A stretch of DNA of 64,000 nucleotides from Sarcocystis neurona. Its lineage: Eukaryota > Apicomplexa > Conoidasida > Eucoccidiorida > Sarcocystidae. Positions within the stretch are counted from its first letter, which is position 1. The number at the start of each line of letters is the position of its first letter. The DNA is taken from NCBI GenBank assembly GCA_000727475.1, contig KL647297.1, positions 824,117 to 888,116 of the forward strand. Direction: 5' to 3'. A model generated the notes under the pieces. The model was not told the origin of the DNA and did not search any database. It was given only the letters and a program-made list of their open reading frames with translations. The translations under genes and the position numbers were made by a program. Positions 57,733-64,000 of this stretch are shown piece after piece.

Positions 57733-58424
57733 CTGAGGGAAAAGGCGTCGTTGCAACAGGCTGCCTGGCACCGATTAGCCGCTCCACCAACACTAGCAAC
57801 TGCATACGACAGATCGCCTGCCGTCAACAGCAGCAGCGGCACAGACAAACGTGAGTCTGTGTGTGCTCCGGCAGCACCAGAAACATACGGCGACGCACCT
57901 CCAACAGCCGCAGTACAGGTAGTAAAAAAATTCTGCCCATCAACAGCAGCAACAGAAATGGTGACTCCTCTCACCAACAGCAACAAACGAAGAAAGATAC
58001 ATCTCCACGGCAACCGGAGCAACAAAAGACATTTCCTACAAGAGCTCCACAGTAAAAAGAAACGGTAGTTCCTACAGAGAGAGCACCGAATATCTATCGA
58101 TGCAGCAGCAGCAGGAGTGGAACATACAAAAGAAGCGCTCGACAGAACTACTTCTGTATTACAACGGTAGCAAGAGCAAGGCGAGCATGACAAAAACAGG
58201 AAGAACTCAGCAGCAATAACTGCAGGACACACGACAGCGGTTCCGTCCCTTCTCAAATTTTCATTTCCTGCCCCCACTCGGCTGTAACTGCTTGCTCCTC
58301 GCGTTGCTACTGTGATGCTGCCCTACTGGTGCGTTGATCGCTGCGCTCTGCGACTCCTCCTGCGTTTCTGGGCCATTCGGATCGCTGTCTTTTAAACCAG
58401 GCGCCGTGCCCCCTGCTGCCCCTG

Positions 58425-58592
58425 CCTACTAGAAAGCGGAGGATCTCCCGCTTCCCTTATACAAAGGCATGGGTCGTTGTGTAGAGGTGGCTGTGTAACA
58501 CAGTCAAGCCTACTAGAAAGGGGAGGATCTCCCGCTTCCCTTATACAAAGGCGCGGGTCGTTGTGTAGAGGTGGCTGTGTAACACAGTCAAG
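58425..58592. repeat. 84-bp tandem duplication, in frame on the minus strand
   Basis: Copies at 58425-58508 and 58509-58592 differ at only about three positions. The minus-strand frame at 58392-58667 stays open and carries a duplicated 28-residue unit (LDCVTQPPLHNDP-[RC]-LCIREAGD...). The length is a multiple of three, but coding is unproven. Confidence 0.92.
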
Positions 58593-61480
58593 CCCTTTTT
58601 CTTGAAGAAGGAAAGACTGATCTTCCCACGATATGTCAGAGCGACTGCGCGGCTGAAAAGGACGCAAAACGGCGGAAGCCGCTGTGGGCGTTTCTCAGGA
58701 CATATGCCCACACACGTGGTGTGAGCAGGAGATTGGTGATCCTGCGTGCTTATGATTCACGTGCCACGGAATAAAAGAAAGAAAGCGACACTTTCCCTCG
58801 TCCTGCTAGAGAGAGACGGGTCTCCTAAGGCACATGCCTTGCGTATCGGCACGATACCCCGCTCGGTCCGCAGGACGGCTTAGAGTAGAGAGAGTCGCTG
58901 CAAAGTTCCAGAACGTCGTCACATTCACGTGCGTGTGTTTGTTCGTGTTTTTATTACTTACACCTGCCCTGCAGCTGCGAAGAGAGACGCGATCCTCTCT
59001 TACACGCTCGAGCTCCAGATTACCCTACGGGCCAGGCAGCAGCGCCGCCACATCCCGCCTACGGTTTAGCTCGTTTAGTTTTTGTGGAAAGCTGCAGCTT
59101 TTAGAAATCAAACGCGATGTGTGCACACCGTTTCACCATCCGTGTTCGTCTTTCTTCAGCACCGGCACCCCCCCAGAGGGGAATGTCTCTCTGCGCGTCT
59201 TGGGTTTTGGCAGCACCTGCCGTCGCGTTGTTGGTGGAAATTTCGTGAATATTCTGAGTGTGAATAATTGTCCGTCACAACTGCCGATACTAATTGCCGC
59301 CGAGAAGACGCCACTGAGAGGAGTGGCGCTCCTGCAGCACGTATCTGTGTCTGTCGGCGTGCACACGCGTGTACTTGTAGTTTCAAAACAAAGTGACGAA
59401 TATCTTAAGAGAGAGAGAGAAAGAGAGATAAAGACAGCTTTCTGCGTGTGAATTTGTTGAACTTGCTCTCAAAGGTCGATATAGGGATGAGCATCGCTGC
59501 CAGCTTTCTCTGCTGACGCAAGCCCAAACCTGCTGTCAGGCCCAGTGCGGTGCGACACGCGGAAGAGAACTGCAGCACCACCGCGGCACAGAACACCCAC
59601 AAAAAACGCAGGATCACAGAAAAACTCATACAACTTCCACAAACTTGTCCTCCCCGCCTGACAGCCGAATCCACCCACACGTGCCGAGTTCTTCCTTTCT
59701 AAACCGTGGAAAAGTCGCCCCAAAACTCAAGGTGCCGCAGCAGTACGTACATACGTATACGTGCTCACGTCGTCTTGTGCCATCTGCGCGTACTTGTCCA
59801 GGGATGCACCTATGGATACTCACGCTCGTCAAAACTTTCACAGCGATCTGCATCTCTCTCCATATTCGATAATATAGACTAAAAAATAGATAATCAATAC
59901 ATAATAAAGCTCTACGCAATACGCATGCTACACGAGCATACATACGTGTGTGTACATGCGTATATCCATTCGCACACATACGCATACATTTATATATATA
60001 TATATATACGTATATACGTATATATATGTATGTACACTCATATACATATATATATATGTACATAGACTCGTGCTAATATATACATGTGAACAGATAAGAA
60101 ACACGCACCAAATCTGCACACAACACACACTGTACACGTATAAGCATACGTATGTGTATTCATATACACAGATATCTATCTACGTACACATACTCATACA
60201 CATACCCGTGTAGTCTTACCTAAACTCGAGCATACATGTATATATATATATATATGCACACGTGTATATCTATAAATGTACATACACTCAAACGTACACT
60301 CATTCGCATAAACACGTACATGTGCAATGACATATGTGCACGTATGATACACAAACAAACATATATACATAGGGACCGACTTGTACAAAAACTACTCACA
60401 CATATATATGTATACAAATACAATTATACGCATAAGAGGCGTGTGGTGGGCAGAGTTCGTCTCTTGCTGCAGTATGGACAAGAGCAAAATTATAGAGCAG
60501 AGACTTGCTGCCGCGGGCTGCAGCCTGCGCCCACACGCAGGCCTCCAAATCAAATTAAAAAAGAGAGGAGTGCTGTGGACTTCCGTCTAGAGGAAACTTT
60601 GTTTTGCATGTGCGAGAGTGGGCCGCTATATCTGTGTGATGCACACCTATATACAGAAGAGTATATGTAGTTAACTATGTGTAGAGAATACATGTATGTG
60701 GATAGAATTATACAGTCCTATATTTTCTCATCCATATATATATACATATCTCCCCCCGTATAGCATATGCTTCAATATAATATACATGTATATATATACA
60801 TATATATATATACGTTTCGATATATACATGTATAGATACTCATATACGTACATATATATATATATATATCCGTATATCGTATACTTCAATATAATATATA
60901 TATATATACATATATATCTGTGCAGATACTTATATATATACGTATACCATAAACTTAAAAAAAAAATATGTATACAAATAGGTGGTGTAGCTTTCCAAAA
61001 GCTGCAGTACGCTAGATATGTATATATGTATAGATATATATACATACATATCAGGACACAGACACATATGGATGTGTATGTCTATCTATCTATCTGTTTA
61101 GACGCATACGTGTATATATACATGTATATTGTATATTTCAACAGACATATACGTACGAGTAATGTAGCCTTCCAAGAGCTGCAGTAGCAGCAGATGGCCA
61201 CCAGAGGGAAGAAGAAATGGTGAGACAAATAAATGTTTTTGCCTCCTGCTGCTGCTGCTTCTAATTTCTGTAGACGGTGCTGCTCCAAGTAAACTCCTGC
61301 GGCTTCCCCACAAGCGCTGGCGTTGCTGCACGGCTGCCGCTGCTGCAGCACCTCCCCGTCCTTCTTCTCTGCACGCTGCTGCGTCATCGCCTGGTGCTGC
61401 GCTTGCTGCAGCAGGTTTTGATATGGGCAGCAGCCGCTCATGTCGCTCACAACTGCTGCTGCTGCTGTTCTCCGCTCCTT

Positions 61481-61762
61481 TTACGCTTCTCCTACTCCTG
61501 CGCTGCTGCTGCGGCTATCTTCTTGCTGCAGCTTCTCTGCTGCTGCTCTAATTTTCTTGCTGGGGTTCTCCTGCTGGTGCAACTCTCTCCTGTCTCTGCT
61601 GAGAAAAAGGTGAACAGCAAGACACACACGAAGAAGAAAAAGAAGACGGGCAGAGAAGACAAAAAAAGGCAGTCTTACTTGTTGCTGCTGTAAATTCGCT
61701 TGCGAGGAGGACGAAGGAGTCTCTGACTCTGCAACACCACCACCGCGCAGCACACCGGCCAT
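61481..61762 (-). CDS. Tentative small spliced Q-rich protein (58 aa model)
   Basis: The ATG at 61762 (gaagtgATGGCC) has an in-frame stop four codons upstream, itself downstream of a good acceptor (ctattttacag at about 61800), so this looks like a spliced 5' UTR followed by a true start. Exon 1 (61762-61679) encodes MAGVLRGGGVAESETPSSSS then QANLQQQQ and ends CAA|gtaaga. Splicing to 61573 (gttgcaccag|CAG) gives QENPSKKIRAAAEKLQQEDS and a stop at 61481. The alternative acceptor at 61599 (tttttctcag) is stronger but stops after 16 codons. No family is recognised. Confidence 0.3.
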   Translation of the reverse strand: MAGVLRGGGVAESETPSSSSQANLQQQQVRLPFFVFSARLLFLLRVCLAVHLFLSRDRRELHQQENPSKKIRAAAEKLQQEDSRSSSAGVGEA

Positions 61763-61919
61763 CACTTCGTGTCAGCGGCCGGCTTTCAACTCTTCACCTG
61801 TAAAATAGATTATATTCAAGTTACCTGCGATTATATGCAACTAGCGCGAGATAATACATATGAACATATACACGAATACATATACATATAGATATACGTA
61901 TGGAGATATATACATATAT

Positions 61920-62180
61920 ATAATAAGATTCGTCTTACAAGAGAATACATATGTATATATACATACACATATATGTATACAGAAGCATGCAAAGATTCGT
62001 CATATAGGAAAACACACACAAATGTATATGCATGTATATATATGTATACGTATAATGAAACAGAACAGATTCGTCCTATAGGAAAACACGTATATATATG
62101 TGTATATATGGAGAAACACAGAGAAGTTTATTGCTGTACGAAAATAGATATACGTATGTATTTGCGTATATAGAGGCATA
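61920..62180. repeat. Degenerate ~65-70-bp minisatellite
   Basis: The core agattcgtc.tataggaaaacac recurs at about 61927, 61996 and 62067 with TA/TATG spacers. More diverged relatives appear to continue to about 62600. Confidence 0.7.
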
Positions 62181-63041
62181 GACGAGATTAGCTTCCACTG
62201 ATACCTCCGCAGACATCCATACATACAAGCACGCACTAGAGAATACACATACATACTTAGATGTACGTATACCTATGGGAAGATAGATAGAGAGGTAAAT
62301 ATATGAACATAATAAGAAAATGCATGCAAATACGTATGTTTATAAGAGTATGGAAAAAGTTAACTTTCTTTGGTATCTCTGGAAACATTCCTCTATACAT
62401 CCAAATACATATATTTATACATTTGCAGGTGCTACGAGAATATACACATACATGCATAGGGGTACATACATCTACATAAATGTATAGAGAAAGACGTGAA
62501 TTTTTTCAAACAAATATGTGTGTGTTGATTTATGTGTATATCCGTCTCCACACACATATGTGAAAATAGACGTCCCCCTGTGATACTCCCCGAACATCTA
62601 CGTTGTAAATATGTAGTTTCCTTCGACACAGAGACACAGACAGTGCCCGGACTGTTTCACTGCTGAAGACGCATGCAGACACATGCATCCAAGTACTAAA
62701 CGTTCTGAGCTCTTCTACAAGTATATCGTGTATAACGTCCTCTTGTACACGAAATATAGAAAAGAAAAGAACGACGAAACGTCAGTTTCCAGCCCAGTAC
62801 TGGGCTGTGATTCTCCAACTTCTCGTGGAGAGCAGGACGCGCAAGACAAGCGGAAGCACAACGCAGTCACTTTTTCTGGCAGAAGAAAAGCGAAAACCCG
62901 TCTGTTCTCGGTGAGGAGTGATATGATACACTTTCTTCGTTTATCCACACGGCTGCTGCTATCCGGCTGCTCAACCTGCTGCTGCTCCTGCTGCGTGCAC
63001 TGCGCGTGTGCTCCTTCGACTGCTACTGGTGCTGCTGCTCA

Positions 63042-63305
63042 CGTTACTGCTGCGGCTCAACCTGCTGCTGCCGCTGAAGCTGCTGCTCAGGCCGCTGCTG
63101 CTGCTGTGCGCGGACTGTTTGTGTGTGCTGCTTCGACTGCTGCTGCTGCTGGCGCTGCTGCTCAGGCTGCTGCTGCTGCTGGTGCTCTTCAGGGTGCTCC
63201 TGCTGGTGGTGGTGCTCAGATTGCTGCTGCTGTGGGTGGTGGTGCGCTGCCCAAGCTGCCGCTGCTGCTGCTCTTACTGCTGCCGTGTTCTTGCTGACGA
63301 GGGCT
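63042..63305. repeat. CTG/CAG triplet tract, open on both strands
   Basis: On the plus strand the frames read Ala, Leu or Cys runs. On the minus strand one frame reads a Gln/His/Glu-rich segment (WAAHHHPQQQQSEHHHQQEH...) that stops at 63044. Either strand could be coding or neither; nothing conserved decides. Confidence 0.5.
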
Positions 63306-63761
63306 TACTGCGACGGAGGAGAAAAAAGAAGCAGCAGCAGCGGCACCAGGAAATACAAGGTGGTGCTGCAAAAAGAGACACACACGAGAAAGGAAAGCCA
63401 AGAAATGGGCGAAACTCACCAGACGGATCGCCACCCCACTATCAAATGCGTGTGCCTCACTCTGTGTACTACACAGACAGCTACCACGTATTTACCCGCC
63501 CTCACGCATATTCACGTATTTGTCTATACATACAAAATATACATATACACAGATATATATAAAGACATACGCAAGGAGTTCTGATATCTGCGCATGCGCT
63601 TATGTGTGTGTGGGGTGGGTGTCTTTATTATCCTTCTTTCTCTTCAAACAGCGCCACACAGGTCAATAAAAAAGAAACGAGTGTACACATAGACGTAGAG
63701 ACAGATATGCGTGGATTTTAAGGACGACGTGCTAGCATAGATATATATATATATGTAGTCC

Positions 63762-64000
63762 TTACACAGCGAAAGTGTGCAACGGCTGCTGTTGCGTAGC
63801 TCGTGACCTGCTGCTGCCGTGCTGCTGCAATCCCCTGCCCCGCTTCCTCCCCCACCGGCTGCTCTCCAGCAGCGGGACTGCTGCTGCCGTTTCACGACGA
63901 TTCATCAGTTCTGCTGCTGCCGCTTCTGCTGCTGCTGCCGCTTCTGCTGCTGCTGCTGCCGCTTCTGCTGCTGCTGCTGCCGCTTCTGCTGCTGCTGCTG
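63762..64000 (-). CDS. Possible partial exon, Ala/Gln-rich, running off the right end
   Basis: The minus strand is open from the window edge to a TAA at 63762. It starts with (AEAAAA)n from 21-bp units, then ELMNRRETAAAVPLLESSRW and QQHGSSRSRATQQQPLHTFAV. The TAA overlaps a good donor (GCTGT|gtaagg), so it may be an internal exon. No family is recognised, and the frame in the repeat is open in every register. Confidence 0.25.
   Translation of the reverse strand, partial: AAAAEAAAAAAEAAAAAAEAAAAAEAAAAELMNRRETAAAVPLLESSRWGRKRGRGLQQHGSSRSRATQQQPLHTFAV
63912..64000. repeat. 21-bp CTG-type repeat truncated by the window edge
   Basis: Units of gcttctgctgctgctgctgcc repeated to the end of the window, each with one CTT/CGC interruption. 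Confidence 0.88.

Larger units (their letters stand above)
54511..64000. other. Repeat-rich right end with only tentative coding pieces
   Basis: Downstream of RPB8. TA/TATG/CA tracts dominate at 59.9-61.1 kb and 61.8-62.6 kb. Candidate minus-strand coding pieces at 57.65-57.73, 58.4-58.6, 59.5-59.7, 61.48-61.76 and 63.76-64.0 kb are listed separately or under findings. A plus-strand ATG near 60474 (MDKSKIIEQRLAAAG) starts a 38-codon frame that looks unbiased but has no recognisable family or clear donor. Confidence 0.4.

Overview
This is a eukaryotic window, most likely from a coccidian apicomplexan and best matched by Eimeria. It has sparse multi-exon genes with 0.4-3.5 kb introns. Long CAG/CTG trinucleotide tracts encode Ala, Gln and Ser runs, and introns and spacers are packed with TA/TG/CA microsatellites. 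The genus is inferred from these traits and not from a marker gene.

Three genes can be reconstructed exon by exon, because conserved protein blocks join exactly at GT-AG sites in phase. (1) A NudC (nuclear distribution C, HSP90 co-chaperone) gene lies on the minus strand at 6089-11378: four exons, 373 codons. (2) A very large SulP-type anion transporter with a C-terminal STAS domain lies on the plus strand at about 20237-44615. Its ten-exon model is open throughout and would encode 2525 residues, three to four times the usual SulP length, because of a roughly 680-residue low-complexity N-terminus, a roughly 930-residue low-complexity insertion inside the membrane domain, and an Ala/Ser/Glu-rich tail. 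(3) RPB8 (RPABC3), the small shared subunit of RNA polymerases I, II and III, lies on the plus strand at 50606-54510: three exons, 148 residues, full length for the family.

Layout: 1-6088 has no recognisable gene (microsatellites and one 76-bp duplication). 6089-11378 is NudC. 11379-20236 is an 8.9-kb spacer between the divergently transcribed NudC and SulP genes. 20237-44615 is SulP. 44616-50605 is a spacer ending in a pyrimidine-rich stretch before RPB8. 50606-54510 is RPB8. 54511-64000 is repeat-rich and holds only tentative pieces: an 80-bp exon candidate with good splice sites (57653-57732), an 84-bp in-frame duplication (58425-58592), a small spliced Q-rich reading frame (61481-61762) and an Ala/Gln-rich frame running off the right end.

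The three genes have unrelated housekeeping roles (chaperone/cytoskeleton, anion transport, transcription) and do not form a pathway. The most notable biology is the SulP protein architecture and the arrangement of triplet repeats and core-plus-microsatellite minisatellites inside introns. I saw no tRNA, rRNA, CRISPR array or transposase.
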